From: Pseudomonas sp. SJZ079
Lineage (GTDB): Bacteria; Pseudomonadota; Gammaproteobacteria; Pseudomonadales; Pseudomonadaceae
Direction: 5' to 3'
DNA length: 64,000 nt
NCBI RefSeq assembly: GCF_007993865.1
Contig: NZ_VIUH01000018.1
Coordinates: 1-64,000 of the forward strand
Made by a program: the position numbers and the translations under genes. This document shows positions 8,552 through 20,796 of this stretch, piece after piece (positions within the stretch are counted from its first letter, which is position 1; the number at the start of each line of letters is the position of its first letter). The notes beneath the pieces are model-generated. The model did no database searches. It was not told the DNA's origin and worked only from the letters and a program-made list of their open reading frames with translations.

Positions 8552-9348
8552 TGCGCAAGACATCTACGCTCGAGCGGATTCGTCTGTTCGGTCGTGCCGG
8601 TCTCGATGTGATCGCCACGCTGGGACGCTCCACCGTGTTTCTCCTGCGCGCGCTACTCGGGCGGGGGACGTCGGGCAATTCGCTGCAACTGTTGATCAAG
8701 CAGCTGTATTCGGTGGGGGTCATGTCCCTGGCGATCATCGTGGTCTCGGGTGTGTTTATCGGCATGGTCTTGTCGCTGCAGGGGTTTAGTATCCTGGCGA
8801 AGTACGGGTCGGAGCAGGCGGTCGGGCAGATGGTTGCGCTGACGCTGCTGCGTGAGCTGGGGCCGGTGGTCACCGCCTTGTTGTTCGCCGGGCGTGCCGG
8901 CTCGGCGCTGACGGCGGAAATCGGCAACATGAAGTCCACCGAGCAGCTGTCCAGCCTGGCGATGATTGGCGTCGATCCGCTCAAGTACATCGTCGCGCCG
9001 CGGCTGTGGGCCGGCTTCATCTCGATGCCGCTGCTGGCGATGATCTTCAGCGTGGTCGGCATTTGGGGCGGGGCGATGGTTGCCGTCGACTGGCTCGGCG
9101 TTTATGAAGGCTCGTTCTGGGCCAATATGCAAAGCAGCGTTGCGTTCCGCGAAGACGTGCTCAATGGGGTGATCAAAAGCCTGGTCTTCGCCTTCGTCGT
9201 TACCTGGATCGCCGTATTCCAAGGCTATGACTGTGAGCCAACTTCGGAAGGCATCAGTCGCGCCACGACCCGGACAGTGGTCTACGCCTCGCTGGCCGTG
9301 TTGGGGTTGGACTTTATTTTGACCGCTTTGATGTTTGGAGACTTCTGA
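8551..9348 (+). CDS. mlaE: MlaE, permease of the phospholipid transport system
   Basis: MlaE (265 residues) is the membrane subunit of MlaFEDB. It belongs to the MlaE/DUF140 permease family: an N-terminal interfacial helix, then about five hydrophobic segments (for example [17 protein letters not shown]). The conserved [20 protein letters not shown] loop follows, where it contacts the ATPase. Length is normal. Start and stop overlap mlaF and mlaD by one base each (TGATG), so the operon is tightly coupled. Confidence 0.96.
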   Translation: MRKTSTLERIRLFGRAGLDVIATLGRSTVFLLRALLGRGTSGNSLQLLIKQLYSVGVMSLAIIVVSGVFIGMVLSLQGFSILAKYGSEQAVGQMVALTLLRELGPVVTALLFAGRAGSALTAEIGNMKSTEQLSSLAMIGVDPLKYIVAPRLWAGFISMPLLAMIFSVVGIWGGAMVAVDWLGVYEGSFWANMQSSVAFREDVLNGVIKSLVFAFVVTWIAVFQGYDCEPTSEGISRATTRTVVYASLAVLGLDFILTALMFGDF

Positions 9349-9818
9349 TGCAAAACCGCACCCTGGAAATCGGTGTCGGCCTGTTCTTATTGGTCGGAAT
9401 CTTGGCCTTGCTGCTGCTGGCGCTACGCGTCAGCGGCCTTACTGTCGGCAGCGCCGACAATACCTACAAGGTCTATGCGCACTTTACCAACATCGCCGGT
9501 CTAACCGTACGGGCCAAGGTGACTACGGCGGGAGTGACCATCGGCAAGGTGACGGCGATCGACCTGGATCGTGACAGCTACACCGGGCGTGTCACCATGG
9601 CGCTGGACAAGAACGTGGACAACCTGCCGCTGGATTCGACCGCTTCGATCCTGACGGCGGGTTTACTCGGTGAGAAGTACATCGGCATCAGTGTGGGGGG
9701 GGATGAAGAGTTGCTCGCCGATGGCAGCACCATTCACGACACCCAGTCGTCCCTGGTGCTGGAAGACCTGATCGGTAAGTTCCTGCTCAACTCAGTGAAT
9801 AAAGATCAGGCCAATTGA
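9348..9818 (+). CDS. mlaD: MlaD, MCE-domain substrate-binding subunit
   Basis: MlaD (156 residues) forms the hexameric periplasmic ring through whose central pore phospholipids pass. It has one N-terminal transmembrane helix (about residues 7-25, IGVGLFLLVGILALLLLAL) and a single MCE domain, recognisable by the VTTAGVTIGKVTAI and STASILTAGLLGEKYIGI segments. The latter lies near the hydrophobic pore loop. Length is typical of proteobacterial MlaD. Confidence 0.96.
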   Translation: MQNRTLEIGVGLFLLVGILALLLLALRVSGLTVGSADNTYKVYAHFTNIAGLTVRAKVTTAGVTIGKVTAIDLDRDSYTGRVTMALDKNVDNLPLDSTASILTAGLLGEKYIGISVGGDEELLADGSTIHDTQSSLVLEDLIGKFLLNSVNKDQAN

Positions 9819-9832
9819 TGAGGGGTGTAACG

Positions 9833-10465
9833 ATGCTCAAGACACTGCGTAACAGTTTTTTCATATTGCTGGCCGCCCTGCCGTTGTTTGCAGTGGCCGC
9901 ACCGACTGCTCATGAAGTGGTGCAGCAGACCACCAGCACCTTGCTGGAGGACTTGAAGGCCAATAAGGAGCAGTACCGCAACGATCCATCGGCGTTCTAC
10001 ACGGCGCTGAATACCATCCTTGGCCCGGTGGTGGATGTCGAGGGGATTTCCCGCGGTGTGATGACGGTGCGTTATTCGCGCCAGGCAAGCCCGGAGCAAA
10101 TGCAGCGTTTCCAGGAAAACTTCAAGCGCAGCCTGATGCAGTTTTACGGCAACGCCTTGCTCGAATACAACAATCAGGATATTCGCGTACTGCCGGCCAG
10201 TGGTAAGCAGGACCCACAGCGTACGGCGGTGAACATGGAAATCAAGGACGGCAAGGGTACGATTTATCCGCTGTCCTACACCATGGTCAGCCAGGACGGT
10301 GGCTGGAAGCTGCGTAACGTGGTGATCAACGGTATCAACGTTGGCAAATTGTTCCGCGATCAGTTCTCTCAGTCCATGCAGAATAATGGCAATGACCTGG
10401 ATAAGGTCATCGATACCTGGGCCAATACCGTGGCTAAGGCGCGTCAGGCCAAGGGCAAGTCGTGA
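9833..10465 (+). CDS. mlaC: MlaC, periplasmic phospholipid carrier
   Basis: MlaC (210 residues) shuttles phospholipids between MlaD and the outer-membrane MlaA. A signal peptide spans about residues 1-23 and ends at AVAAP. The rest matches the MlaC/Ttg2D family, with RYSRQASPEQMQRFQENFK and the C-terminal VVINGINVGKLFRDQF. I chose the ATG at 9833 because a GAGGGGT ribosome-binding site lies upstream and the signal peptide then has normal length; an in-frame ATG at 9818 would only lengthen it. Confidence 0.95.
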   Translation: MLKTLRNSFFILLAALPLFAVAAPTAHEVVQQTTSTLLEDLKANKEQYRNDPSAFYTALNTILGPVVDVEGISRGVMTVRYSRQASPEQMQRFQENFKRSLMQFYGNALLEYNNQDIRVLPASGKQDPQRTAVNMEIKDGKGTIYPLSYTMVSQDGGWKLRNVVINGINVGKLFRDQFSQSMQNNGNDLDKVIDTWANTVAKARQAKGKS

Positions 10466-10770
10466 GCCAGGCCCGTATTGCCGAGCAAGCGCCTGGCGAG
10501 TTCTTGCTATCTGGGATACTCGATTACCGCAGTGGGCCGGCCACGCGTGAGCAGGGCGGGCGTCTGATTGGCGCCAGCCAGGCCGCCGCCTGTGTGATCG
10601 ATTGCGCTGCTGTGGAGAAGTCCAGCAGCGTGGGGCTGTCGCTGCTGCTGGCGTTCATGCGTGACGCCAAGGCCGCAGGTAAAAGCCTTACGGTGCGTGG
10701 CCTGCCGGCGGATATGCGCGATATCGCCAGTGTTTCGGGGCTGCTCGAAGTGCTGCCGCTGGAGGATTGA
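10462..10770 (+). CDS. mlaB: MlaB, STAS-domain subunit
   Basis: MlaB (102 residues) is the cytoplasmic STAS-domain protein that binds MlaF and is needed for its activity. The fold shows as an alternation of short beta and alpha segments with the conserved stretch VIDCAAVEKSSSVGLSLLLA, where an anti-sigma-antagonist would carry its phosphorylated serine. The GTG start at 10462 overlaps the mlaC stop by four bases. It is the last gene of the mla operon. Confidence 0.93.
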   Translation: MSQARIAEQAPGEFLLSGILDYRSGPATREQGGRLIGASQAAACVIDCAAVEKSSSVGLSLLLAFMRDAKAAGKSLTVRGLPADMRDIASVSGLLEVLPLED

Positions 10771-10785
10771 ATCCCGCCCTGTAGT

Positions 10786-10839
10786 CGGGGCTCCGGTCGG
10801 CGCAGTGTCGCGCGGGGTTCGCAGGCGCGGGGCTTTTTT
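10786..10839 (+). terminator. weak terminator after the mla operon
   Basis: GCTCCG near 10790 can pair with CGGGGC directly before a T6 run at 10834-10839 (one G-U pair). The stem is interrupted inside, so termination may be partial. Confidence 0.4.
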
Positions 10840-10846
10840 GTATGAT
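10818..10846 (+). promoter_or_regulatory. probable promoter of ibaG-murA
   Basis: TTCGCA (10818-10823), a 17-base spacer and TATGAT (10841-10846) lie 60 bases before ibaG. The promoter overlaps the end of the weak mla terminator. Confidence 0.5.
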
Positions 10847-10905
10847 GCTCGACCCGCGAGCCTAGGCTCTGCTGTCGTTAATCAATGCACCGATCGAGGT
10901 TGAGC

Positions 10906-12433
<1,528 letters not shown>

Positions 12434-12436
12434 GAG

Positions 12437-12486
12437 GCAGTTTAAAACTGCTGCGTTGGGTGAGGCGGCGTTGCCAGCCGCTTCAC
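12437..12486. other. two tandem hairpins between murA and hisG
   Basis: A 7-bp stem with almost no loop (12437-12443 and 12445-12451) is followed by a 10-bp stem with a 7-base loop (12460-12469 and 12477-12486, one G-T pair). No U-tract follows, so this is not a standard intrinsic terminator. It may stabilise or attenuate the murA-his transcript. Confidence 0.5.
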
Positions 12487-12533
12487 CTGCGCTCGCGATG
12501 TTTTCAAGCCGTTTCTAAGGATATGTTTTAACC

Positions 12534-13169
12534 ATGCTCACGATTGCCCTGTCCAAAGGCCGCATTCTCGATGACACCCTGCCGTTGCTCGCTGCGGCCG
12601 GTATCGAGCCAACCGAGAATCCGGATAAAAGCCGCAAGCTGATCATCCCCACCACGCTGGAGGATGTGCGCCTGTTGATCGTTCGCGCGACCGATGTGCC
12701 GACGTATGTCGAGCATGGTGCGGCCGACCTCGGCGTGGCGGGCAAGGACGTGCTGATGGAGTACGGCGGCCAGGGTTTGTATGAGCCGCTGGATTTGCAG
12801 ATCGCCAAGTGCAAGCTGATGACCGCCGGTGCGATCGGTGCGCTGGAGCCGAGCGGGCGCCTGCGGGTGGCCACCAAGTTCGTCAACGTGGCCAAGCGTT
12901 ACTACGCTGAACAGGGCCGTCAGGTCGATGTGATCAAGCTGTACGGCTCGATGGAGCTGGCGCCGCTGGTGGGTTTGGCCGATAAGATCATTGATGTAGT
13001 GGATACCGGCAACACCCTGCGCGCCAATGGCCTGGAAGCCCAGGAGTTGATTGCCCACGTCAGCTCGCGGCTGATCGTCAACAAGGCCTCGATGAAGATG
13101 CAGCACGCGCGCATTCAGGCGCTGATCGACACGCTGCGTGAAGCCGTTGAGGCGCGACACCCCAGCTAA
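12534..13169 (+). CDS. hisG: HisG, ATP phosphoribosyltransferase catalytic subunit (short form)
   Basis: HisG (211 residues) condenses ATP with PRPP in the first step of histidine synthesis. It is the short form: it has the two catalytic lobes but lacks the C-terminal regulatory ACT-like domain of the roughly 300-residue form. Known short HisG enzymes need HisZ for activity and feedback control; hisZ is not in the window. The motif [15 protein letters not shown] matches the PRPP-binding loop. Upstream hairpins separate it from murA. Confidence 0.96.
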   Translation: MLTIALSKGRILDDTLPLLAAAGIEPTENPDKSRKLIIPTTLEDVRLLIVRATDVPTYVEHGAADLGVAGKDVLMEYGGQGLYEPLDLQIAKCKLMTAGAIGALEPSGRLRVATKFVNVAKRYYAEQGRQVDVIKLYGSMELAPLVGLADKIIDVVDTGNTLRANGLEAQELIAHVSSRLIVNKASMKMQHARIQALIDTLREAVEARHPS

Positions 13170-13178
13170 TACCCTCAG

Positions 13179-13195
13179 TGCGGCGCCTTGCCGCA
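13179..13195. other. short hairpin after hisG
   Basis: TGCGGC (13179-13184) and GCCGCA (13190-13195) form a perfect 6-bp stem with a 5-base loop, 10 bases past the hisG stop. There is no U-tract. Confidence 0.4.
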
Positions 13196-13223
13196 TCCGC
13201 CTATCCGTGTCATAGCCACTTTT

Positions 13224-13268
13224 CTCGGGCGTCCATACGGTGGGCTTGGTAGCCTAGCGACGCCCGAG
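13224..13268. repeat. 10-bp perfect inverted repeat ahead of hisD
   Basis: CTCGGGCGTC (13224-13233) is repeated inverted at 13259-13268 around 25 bases. It ends 24 bases before the hisD ATG, so the hairpin would sit in the hisD leader. Confidence 0.55.
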
Positions 13269-13292
13269 CAATTGCCAATCATGAGGCCCGCT

Positions 13293-14603
13293 ATGACCAG
13301 TCCTATCGCTATCCGTCGACTCAATGCCGCTGACCAGGACTTTGCCCGTCATCTGGATCATCTGCTGAGCTGGGAAAGCGTGTCGGACGACGGCGTCAAC
13401 CAGCGTGTGCTGGAGATTATCGACGCCGTGCGCAGTCGCGGCGATGCTGCCTTGGTCGAGTACACCCAGCGTTTCGATGGGCTCGAGGTCGCCAGCATGG
13501 CCGACCTGATCCTGCCGCGCGAGCGCCTGGAGCTGGCGCTGACCCGCATCACTCCGGCTCAGCGCGCGGCGCTGGAAACGGCAGCCGAGCGCGTGCGCCG
13601 CTATCACGAGAAGCAGAAACAGGACTCCTGGCGCTATACCGAAGCCGACGGCACGGTCCTCGGCCAGCAGGTCACCCCGCTGGATCGTGCCGGCCTCTAC
13701 GTGCCGGGCGGCAAGGCCTCCTATCCCTCCTCGGTGTTGATGAACGCCATCCCGGCCAAGGTGGCCGGTGTGCCGGAAGTGGTGATGGTGGTGCCGACCC
13801 CGCGCGGCGAAATCAACGAGCTGGTGCTGGCCGCCGCCTGCATCGCCGGGGTCGACCGGGTCTTCACCATCGGTGGCGCTCAGGCCGTGGCCGCGCTGGC
13901 CTATGGCACCGAGAGCGTGCCCCCGGTGGACAAGATAGTCGGGCCGGGCAACATCTATGTGGCCACCGCCAAGCGCCACGTATTCGGCAAGGTCGGTATC
14001 GACATGATCGCCGGACCCTCGGAAATCCTGGTGGTCTGTGATGGCCAGACCGATCCGGACTGGATCGCCATGGACCTGTTCTCCCAGGCCGAGCATGACG
14101 AAGATGCCCAGTCCATTCTGCTCAGCCCGGATGCAGACTTCCTCGACCGGGTCGCTGCGAGCATCGCCAAGCTGCTGCCCACTCTGGAACGTGCCGAGAT
14201 CGTGCGCGCGTCCCTCGAAAGCCGTGGCGCGCTGATTCATGTGGCGGATATGGCTCAGGCCATCGAAGTGGCCAATCGCATCGCGCCGGAGCACCTGGAG
14301 CTGTCGGTGGCGGACCCAGAGCAGTACCTGTCGCAGATCCGCCATGCCGGCGCGATCTTCATGGGTCGCTATACCGCCGAAGCACTCGGCGACTACTGCG
14401 CCGGGCCGAACCACGTGCTGCCGACTTCGGGCACTGCACGCTTCTCCTCGCCGTTGGGCGTGTACGACTTCCAGAAGCGCTCGTCGATCATTTATTGCTC
14501 GGCAGACGGGGCGTCCGAACTGGGCAAGACCGCCTCGGTACTGGCCCGCGGCGAATCGCTGACGGCTCACGCGCGTAGCGCCGAGTATCGAATCAAGCCC
14601 TAG
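13293..14603 (+). CDS. hisD: HisD, histidinol dehydrogenase
   Basis: HisD (436 residues) carries out the last two steps of histidine synthesis, oxidising histidinol to histidine with two NAD. It is zinc-dependent. Visible hallmarks are the [14 protein letters not shown] segment, [16 protein letters not shown], the [12 protein letters not shown] block and the metal- and substrate-binding [13 protein letters not shown]. The ATG at 13293 starts [10 protein letters not shown] and matches the family length; the frame extends 35 codons upstream through the leader hairpin, which is not credible coding sequence. Confidence 0.97.
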   Translation: MTSPIAIRRLNAADQDFARHLDHLLSWESVSDDGVNQRVLEIIDAVRSRGDAALVEYTQRFDGLEVASMADLILPRERLELALTRITPAQRAALETAAERVRRYHEKQKQDSWRYTEADGTVLGQQVTPLDRAGLYVPGGKASYPSSVLMNAIPAKVAGVPEVVMVVPTPRGEINELVLAAACIAGVDRVFTIGGAQAVAALAYGTESVPPVDKIVGPGNIYVATAKRHVFGKVGIDMIAGPSEILVVCDGQTDPDWIAMDLFSQAEHDEDAQSILLSPDADFLDRVAASIAKLLPTLERAEIVRASLESRGALIHVADMAQAIEVANRIAPEHLELSVADPEQYLSQIRHAGAIFMGRYTAEALGDYCAGPNHVLPTSGTARFSSPLGVYDFQKRSSIIYCSADGASELGKTASVLARGESLTAHARSAEYRIKP

Positions 14604-14662
14604 GCGCCAGTTTGCTGGCGATCGTGCAGGCAACTACATCGCCAACAAGCCGGCTCCTACAC
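14604..14662. repeat. Pseudomonas REP doublet (REPIN-like) between hisD and hisC
   Basis: On the minus strand the sequence begins TGTAGGAGCCGGCTTG and continues TTGGCGAT, a typical Pseudomonas REP. An inverted partner follows: TTGCTGGCGAT at 14612-14622 faces ATCGCCAACAA at 14638-14648 (10 of 11 complementary). A second small hairpin (CGCCAG-TTTG-CTGGCG) lies at 14605-14620. Such doublets are mobilised in trans by RAYT proteins, none of which is encoded here. Confidence 0.75.
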
Positions 14663-14698
14663 CTAGCAGACCGCAATAAATTCGAGGAGAGAAGGGCA

Positions 14699-15751
14699 AT
14701 GAGCAAATTCTGGAGCCCCTTCGTCAAAGCGCTGGTGCCCTATGTACCAGGTGAGCAGCCGAAGTTGGCGAAGCTGGTCAAGCTGAACACCAACGAAAAC
14801 CCCTATGGCCCATCCCCCAAGGCCATCGCAGCCATGCAGGCCGAGCTGAGCGACAACCTACGGCTGTATCCTGACCCTAACGCCGACCGGCTGAAGCAGG
14901 CGGTGGCCGACTACTACGGCGTACAGGCCAATCAGGTCTTCGTCGGTAACGGTTCCGACGAGGTGTTGGCGCATGCCTTCCACGGCCTGTTCCAGCATGG
15001 CCAGCCGCTGCTGTTTCCCGATGTGACCTACAGTTTTTACCCGGTCTACTGTGGGCTCTACGGCATCCCCTTCGAGGCGATCGAGCTGGATGAACAGTTG
15101 CAGATTCGCGTCGAGGATTACGCGCGGCCGAATGGCGGCATCATATTCCCCAACCCCAATGCGCCGACCGGTTGTCTGCTGGCGCTTGAGGCCATAGAGC
15201 GTCTGCTACAGGCCAATCCCGAGACGGTGGTATTGGTCGATGAGGCCTATATCGACTTCGGCGGTGAGACGGCGATCGGCCTGGTGGATCAATACCCCAA
15301 CCTGCTGGTGACCCAGACCCTGTCCAAGTCGCGCTCCCTGGCGGGCCTGCGGGTCGGCCTGGCGGTCGGGCATGCCGACCTGATCGAGGCGTTGGAGCGG
15401 ATCAAGAACAGTTTCAATTCCTACCCGCTGGATCGTCTGGCCATCGTCGGCGCGGCGGCGGCGTTCGAGGATCGCGCGTATTTCGCCACGACCTGTCAAG
15501 CGGTGATCGACAGTCGTGAGGCGGTCGTGGCCGGGCTGCAGCAGCTGGGCTTCGAGGTGCTGCCGTCGGCCGCCAACTTCGTCTTCGCCCGCCATGCACA
15601 GCACGATGCGGCGCAGCTGGCGGCGCAGTTACGCGAGCAGGGGGTGATAGTGCGTCACTTCAAGCAGGCGCGGATTGCTCAGTTTCTGCGCATCACCATC
15701 GGCACGCCAGAGCAGAATCAGGCGCTGTTGGCGGCGCTGCAGAGTCTGTAA
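14699..15751 (+). CDS. hisC: HisC, histidinol-phosphate aminotransferase
   Basis: HisC (350 residues) is the PLP-dependent class II aminotransferase that converts imidazole-acetol phosphate to histidinol phosphate. Motifs include [12 protein letters not shown] near the N-terminus, the PNPNAPTG substrate loop, [10 protein letters not shown], and the PLP-binding lysine in [14 protein letters not shown]. The ATG at 14699 has GAGGAGAGAAGG just upstream; the longer frame runs into the REP doublet. Pseudomonads often carry a second hisC elsewhere. It is convergent with algW, only 18 bases away, and I see no terminator between them. Confidence 0.96.
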   Translation: MSKFWSPFVKALVPYVPGEQPKLAKLVKLNTNENPYGPSPKAIAAMQAELSDNLRLYPDPNADRLKQAVADYYGVQANQVFVGNGSDEVLAHAFHGLFQHGQPLLFPDVTYSFYPVYCGLYGIPFEAIELDEQLQIRVEDYARPNGGIIFPNPNAPTGCLLALEAIERLLQANPETVVLVDEAYIDFGGETAIGLVDQYPNLLVTQTLSKSRSLAGLRVGLAVGHADLIEALERIKNSFNSYPLDRLAIVGAAAAFEDRAYFATTCQAVIDSREAVVAGLQQLGFEVLPSAANFVFARHAQHDAAQLAAQLREQGVIVRHFKQARIAQFLRITIGTPEQNQALLAALQSL

Positions 15752-15769
15752 CGCGCGGTCCTCTGTGGA

Positions 15770-16912
<1,143 letters not shown>

Positions 16913-16963
16913 CTATGGAATCCTGAGGGTTGCGAGGGCCACGCGAGGGCCTTAAGGTGCGCC

Positions 16964-16969
16964 ATTATA
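16964..16969 (-). promoter_or_regulatory. -10 element of the algW promoter
   Basis: A perfect TATAAT on the minus strand lies 51 bases upstream of the algW ATG, inside the 109-base divergent region shared with the Nif3-family gene. No convincing -35 is seen. Confidence 0.5.
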
Positions 16970-17021
16970 GAGGGCCGTGTGCCAATAAAGCAGCGGCTTG
17001 CCACAGAGTTGAGGAATCTAC

Positions 17022-17780
17022 ATGGCCATTGCCCTGACGACCCTAGTCGAGGAAACGCAGCGCTATTTGGATGCAGAGCGTATCAGCGATTACTGCCCGA
17101 ATGGTTTACAAGTCGAAGGCCGCCCCCAGGTGCGGCGTATCGTCAGCGGCGTTACGGCCAGCCAAGCGTTGCTCGATGCCGCGCTGGCAGCCGAGGCCGA
17201 TGTGCTGCTGGTGCATCATGGTTATTTTTGGAAGGGCGAGAACCCCTGCGTCACGGGCATGAAACAACGTCGACTGAAGACTCTGCTGGTCAACGACATC
17301 AGCCTGCTGGCCTATCACCTGCCTCTCGATGTGCACCCGGAAGTCGGCAATAACGTGCAGCTGGCGCGCCAACTCGATATCACCATCGAAGGCCCGTTGG
17401 AGCCCGGCAACCCACGTACCGTTGGCTTGATCGGTTCCTTGAATGAGCCCGTGAGTCCGCGTGACTTTGCCCGTCGCGTGCAGCAGGTACTCGGGCGCGA
17501 GCCGTTGCTGGTCGAAGGCCCGCAGATGATTCGGCGCATCGGCTGGTGTACCGGTGGTGGTCAGGGCTACATCGACCAGGCAATAGCCGCGGGTGTCGAT
17601 TTGTACCTGACTGGCGAAGCGTCCGAACAGACCTTCCATAGCGCGCGGGAAAACGGCATTAGTTTTATTGCCGCCGGGCATCATGCCACTGAGCGGTATG
17701 GCGTGCAGGCACTGGGCGATTACCTGGCGCGACGCTTTGCCATCGAACACCTGTTTATCGACTGCGCCAATCCGATTTAA
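17022..17780 (+). CDS. Nif3-like dinuclear metal-centre hexameric protein
   Basis: Member of the NIF3/YbgI family (252 residues). These proteins form toroidal hexamers with a two-metal site; the E. coli member has been connected with GTP cyclohydrolase I-type chemistry and cell-wall damage, but the physiological role is unsettled. Metal-ligand motifs are visible as LLVHHGYFW, HLPLDVHPEVGNN and AAGHHATERYG. Length is normal for the form without the middle insertion. TTGAGGAAT precedes the ATG. It is divergent from algW, which is the common arrangement in Pseudomonas. Confidence 0.92.
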   Translation: MAIALTTLVEETQRYLDAERISDYCPNGLQVEGRPQVRRIVSGVTASQALLDAALAAEADVLLVHHGYFWKGENPCVTGMKQRRLKTLLVNDISLLAYHLPLDVHPEVGNNVQLARQLDITIEGPLEPGNPRTVGLIGSLNEPVSPRDFARRVQQVLGREPLLVEGPQMIRRIGWCTGGGQGYIDQAIAAGVDLYLTGEASEQTFHSARENGISFIAAGHHATERYGVQALGDYLARRFAIEHLFIDCANPI

Positions 17781-17868
17781 CCGGATGTTGAGTGCCATGG
17801 CCGACTTTGCTGCTGGGCTTTTCGCCAGTCTTGAACTGAGTAGTAGCCTGAAACGCTGGGTATAAACC

Positions 17869-17885
17869 TAGATTTTTTCGATCTA
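17869..17885. promoter_or_regulatory. AT-rich inverted repeat upstream of cysD
   Basis: TAGAT and ATCTA flank a 7-base T-rich loop in an AT-rich patch (about 17861-17886) 90 bases before cysD. A weak promoter (CTGAAT, 17 bases, TAGAGT) lies between it and the gene. The position would suit CysB, the activator of sulfate-assimilation genes, but I cannot confirm a site. Nothing else is visible in 17781-17975. Confidence 0.3.
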
Positions 17886-17975
17886 ACCAGCGCCCTGAAT
17901 AGACGATGACGCTGTGCTAGAGTGCGCCCACGTCCACGGCCCTCGGCCCTAATAGAAAGCAATCCGTGAGTAGCC

Positions 17976-18893
17976 ATGCTCGATAAATTGACCCACCTGA
18001 AACAACTAGAGGCGGAAAGTATCCACATCATTCGTGAAGTGGCCGCCGAATTCGACAACCCGGTGATGCTCTATTCCATCGGTAAAGATTCCGCCGTGAT
18101 GCTGCATTTAGCACGCAAGGCGTTCTTCCCCGGCAAGCTGCCGTTCCCGGTTATGCATGTCGATACCCGCTGGAAGTTTCAGGAGATGTATGCGTTCCGC
18201 GACAAGATGGTCGAGGAGCTGGGACTGGACCTGATCACCCACGTCAATCCGGACGGCGTGGCGCAGGGCATCAACCCCTTCACCCACGGCAGCGCCAAGC
18301 ACACCGATATCATGAAGACCGAAGGCCTCAAGCAGGCCTTGGACAAGTATGGTTTCGATGCGGCCTTTGGTGGCGCGCGGCGTGACGAGGAAAAGTCCCG
18401 CGCCAAGGAACGGGTGTACTCGTTCCGTGATAGCAAGCACCGCTGGGACCCAAAAAACCAGCGTCCCGAGCTGTGGAACGTCTACAACGGCAAGGTCAAC
18501 AAGGGCGAGTCGATTCGCGTGTTCCCGCTGTCGAACTGGACCGAACTGGACATCTGGCAATACATCTATCTGGAAGGCATTCCAATCGTGCCGTTGTACT
18601 TCGCGGCCGAGCGGGAAGTGATCGAGAAGAATGGCACGCTGATCATGATCGATGACGAGCGCATCCTCGAGCACCTGAGCGATGAGGACAAGGCGCGCAT
18701 CGTCAAGAAGAAAGTGCGCTTCCGTACCCTGGGCTGCTACCCGCTGACCGGTGCGGTGGAGTCCGAGGCGACCAGCTTGACCGATATCATCCAGGAAATG
18801 CTGCTGACCCGGACCTCCGAGCGCCAAGGTCGGGTGATCGACCACGACGGTGCCGGCTCGATGGAAGACAAGAAACGTCAGGGGTATTTTTAA
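17976..18893 (+). CDS. cysD: CysD, sulfate adenylyltransferase small subunit
   Basis: CysD (305 residues) is the catalytic subunit that makes adenosine-5-phosphosulfate (APS) from sulfate and ATP; the GTPase subunit CysN drives the reaction. It belongs to the PAPS reductase-like PP-loop family, with [15 protein letters not shown] as the ATP-binding loop. [16 protein letters not shown] and the C-terminal [14 protein letters not shown] are conserved. It ends one base before cysNC starts. Expression is probably CysB-controlled, as in other gammaproteobacteria. Confidence 0.98.
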   Translation: MLDKLTHLKQLEAESIHIIREVAAEFDNPVMLYSIGKDSAVMLHLARKAFFPGKLPFPVMHVDTRWKFQEMYAFRDKMVEELGLDLITHVNPDGVAQGINPFTHGSAKHTDIMKTEGLKQALDKYGFDAAFGGARRDEEKSRAKERVYSFRDSKHRWDPKNQRPELWNVYNGKVNKGESIRVFPLSNWTELDIWQYIYLEGIPIVPLYFAAEREVIEKNGTLIMIDDERILEHLSDEDKARIVKKKVRFRTLGCYPLTGAVESEATSLTDIIQEMLLTRTSERQGRVIDHDGAGSMEDKKRQGYF

Positions 18894-18894
18894 C

Positions 18895-20796
18895 ATGTCG
18901 CACCAATCCGATCTGATCAGCGAAGACATTCAGGCCTACCTGGCGCAGCACGAGCGCAAGGAACTGTTGCGTTTCCTTACCTGTGGCAACGTCGATGACG
19001 GCAAGAGCACCCTGATTGGGCGTTTGCTGCACGACTCGAAGATGATCTACGAAGATCACCTGGAAGCCATTACCCGCGATTCGAAAAAAGTCGGCACCAC
19101 CGGTGATGACATCGACCTGGCGCTGCTGGTCGATGGCCTGCAGGCCGAGCGCGAGCAGGGCATCACCATCGACGTGGCCTACCGCTACTTCAGTACCGCC
19201 AAGCGCAAGTTCATCATCGCCGATACCCCGGGCCATGAGCAGTACACCCGTAACATGGCCACCGGTGCTTCGACCTGCGACCTGGCGATCATTCTGATCG
19301 ACGCCCGTTACGGCGTGCAGACCCAGACCAAGCGTCACAGCTTCATCGCCTCCCTGCTGGGCATCAAGCACATCGTCGTGGCGATCAACAAGATGGACCT
19401 GAAAGGCTTCGATCAGGGCGTATTCGAGCAGATCAAGGCCGATTACCTGAAGTTCGCCGAAGGTATCGCGCTGCAGCCGAGCTCCCTGCATTTCGTGCCC
19501 ATGTCGGCGCTCAAAGGCGACAACGTGGTCAACAAGAGCGAGCGGTCGCCTTGGTATGACGGCCAGTCGCTGATGGAAATTCTGGAAACCGTAGAGGTCG
19601 CCGGTGATCGTAACTTCACCGACCTGCGTTTCCCGGTGCAGTACGTCAACCGCCCCAACCTGAATTTCCGCGGCTTCGCCGGCACCCTGGCCAGCGGTAT
19701 CGTGCATAAGGGCGACGAAGTGGTGGTCCTGCCGTCCGGTAAGGGCAGCAAGGTCAAGTCGATCGTGACCTTCGATGGCGAGTTGGAACACGCGGGCCCG
19801 GGCCAGGCCGTGACCCTGACGCTGGAAGACGAGATCGATGTGTCGCGCGGCGATCTGTTGGTGCATGCCGACAACCGTCCGCAAGTGACCGATAGCTTCG
19901 ACGCCATGTTGGTGTGGATGGCCGAAGAACCGATGCTGCCGGGCAAAAAATACTCGATCAAACGCGCTACCAGCTATGTTCCGGGCTCCATCGCCAGCAT
20001 CGCCCACCGGGTCGATGTAAACACCCTGGAGCAGGGGCCGGCGAGCAGCTTGCAGCTGAATGAAATTGGGCAGGTCAAGATCGCGCTCGACGCGCCAATA
20101 GCGCTCGACGGCTACGCGCATAACCGTACCACCGGTGCCTTTATCGTCGTGGATCGACTGACCAATGGCACAGTCGGCGCCGGCATGATCATCGCCGAGC
20201 CGGTGGGGGCGCAAAATGTCAGCGGTCATCATGGCAAGCTGGCCCATGTGTCTGTTGAGGAGCGTGCGGCGCGCCTGGGTCAGCAGCCGGCGACCGTGTT
20301 GTTCAGCGGTCTGTCCGGTGCCGGCAAGAGCACCCTGGCCTATGCCGTGGAACGCAAGTTGTTCGATATGGGCCGTGCGGTCTATGTGCTGGACGGTCAG
20401 AACCTGCGTCAAGACCTGAATAAAGGCTTGCCGCAAGACCGTGCCGGGCGCACCGAGAACTGGCGGCGTGCCGCGCATGTGGCGCGTCAGTTCAACGAGG
20501 CAGGCTTGCTGACCCTGGCGGCGTTCGTCGCGCCGGATGCCGAAGGCCGCGAGCAGGCCAAGTCGCTGATCGGCGCCGAGCGTCTGATCACCGTGTATGT
20601 GCAGGCATCGCCGCAAGAATGCCGCGCGCGTGATCCGCAAGGCTTGTATGCGGCTGCTGGCGACAATATTCCCGGTGAGTCCTTCCCCTATGATGTGCCG
20701 CTGGATGCCGATCTGTTGATCGACACCCAGAGTGTTTCGCTGGAAGAAGGCGTCAAGCAGGTCCTGGCATTGTTGCGTCAGCGCGGTGCGATTTAA
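18895..20796 (+). CDS. cysNC: CysNC, fused sulfate adenylyltransferase GTPase subunit and APS kinase
   Basis: A fusion of 633 residues. The N-terminal part (about 1-430) is CysN, an EF-Tu-like GTPase with [24 protein letters not shown] and NKMDL; it couples GTP hydrolysis to APS formation by CysD. The C-terminal part (about 440-633) is CysC, the kinase that phosphorylates APS to PAPS, with Walker [10 protein letters not shown]. The fusion is normal for Pseudomonas, unlike the separate genes of E. coli. The ATG at 18895 follows the cysD stop by one base. Confidence 0.97.
   Translation: MSHQSDLISEDIQAYLAQHERKELLRFLTCGNVDDGKSTLIGRLLHDSKMIYEDHLEAITRDSKKVGTTGDDIDLALLVDGLQAEREQGITIDVAYRYFSTAKRKFIIADTPGHEQYTRNMATGASTCDLAIILIDARYGVQTQTKRHSFIASLLGIKHIVVAINKMDLKGFDQGVFEQIKADYLKFAEGIALQPSSLHFVPMSALKGDNVVNKSERSPWYDGQSLMEILETVEVAGDRNFTDLRFPVQYVNRPNLNFRGFAGTLASGIVHKGDEVVVLPSGKGSKVKSIVTFDGELEHAGPGQAVTLTLEDEIDVSRGDLLVHADNRPQVTDSFDAMLVWMAEEPMLPGKKYSIKRATSYVPGSIASIAHRVDVNTLEQGPASSLQLNEIGQVKIALDAPIALDGYAHNRTTGAFIVVDRLTNGTVGAGMIIAEPVGAQNVSGHHGKLAHVSVEERAARLGQQPATVLFSGLSGAGKSTLAYAVERKLFDMGRAVYVLDGQNLRQDLNKGLPQDRAGRTENWRRAAHVARQFNEAGLLTLAAFVAPDAEGREQAKSLIGAERLITVYVQASPQECRARDPQGLYAAAGDNIPGESFPYDVPLDADLLIDTQSVSLEEGVKQVLALLRQRGAI

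Noticed and set aside
14612..14698. An extended HisC start within the REP doublet
   Set aside because: The extension would translate repeat DNA; the ATG at 14699 has a strong ribosome-binding site and fits homologue length.
15752..15769. A terminator between convergent hisC and algW
   Set aside because: The 18-base gap has no inverted repeat or T-run; any termination must occur inside the genes.
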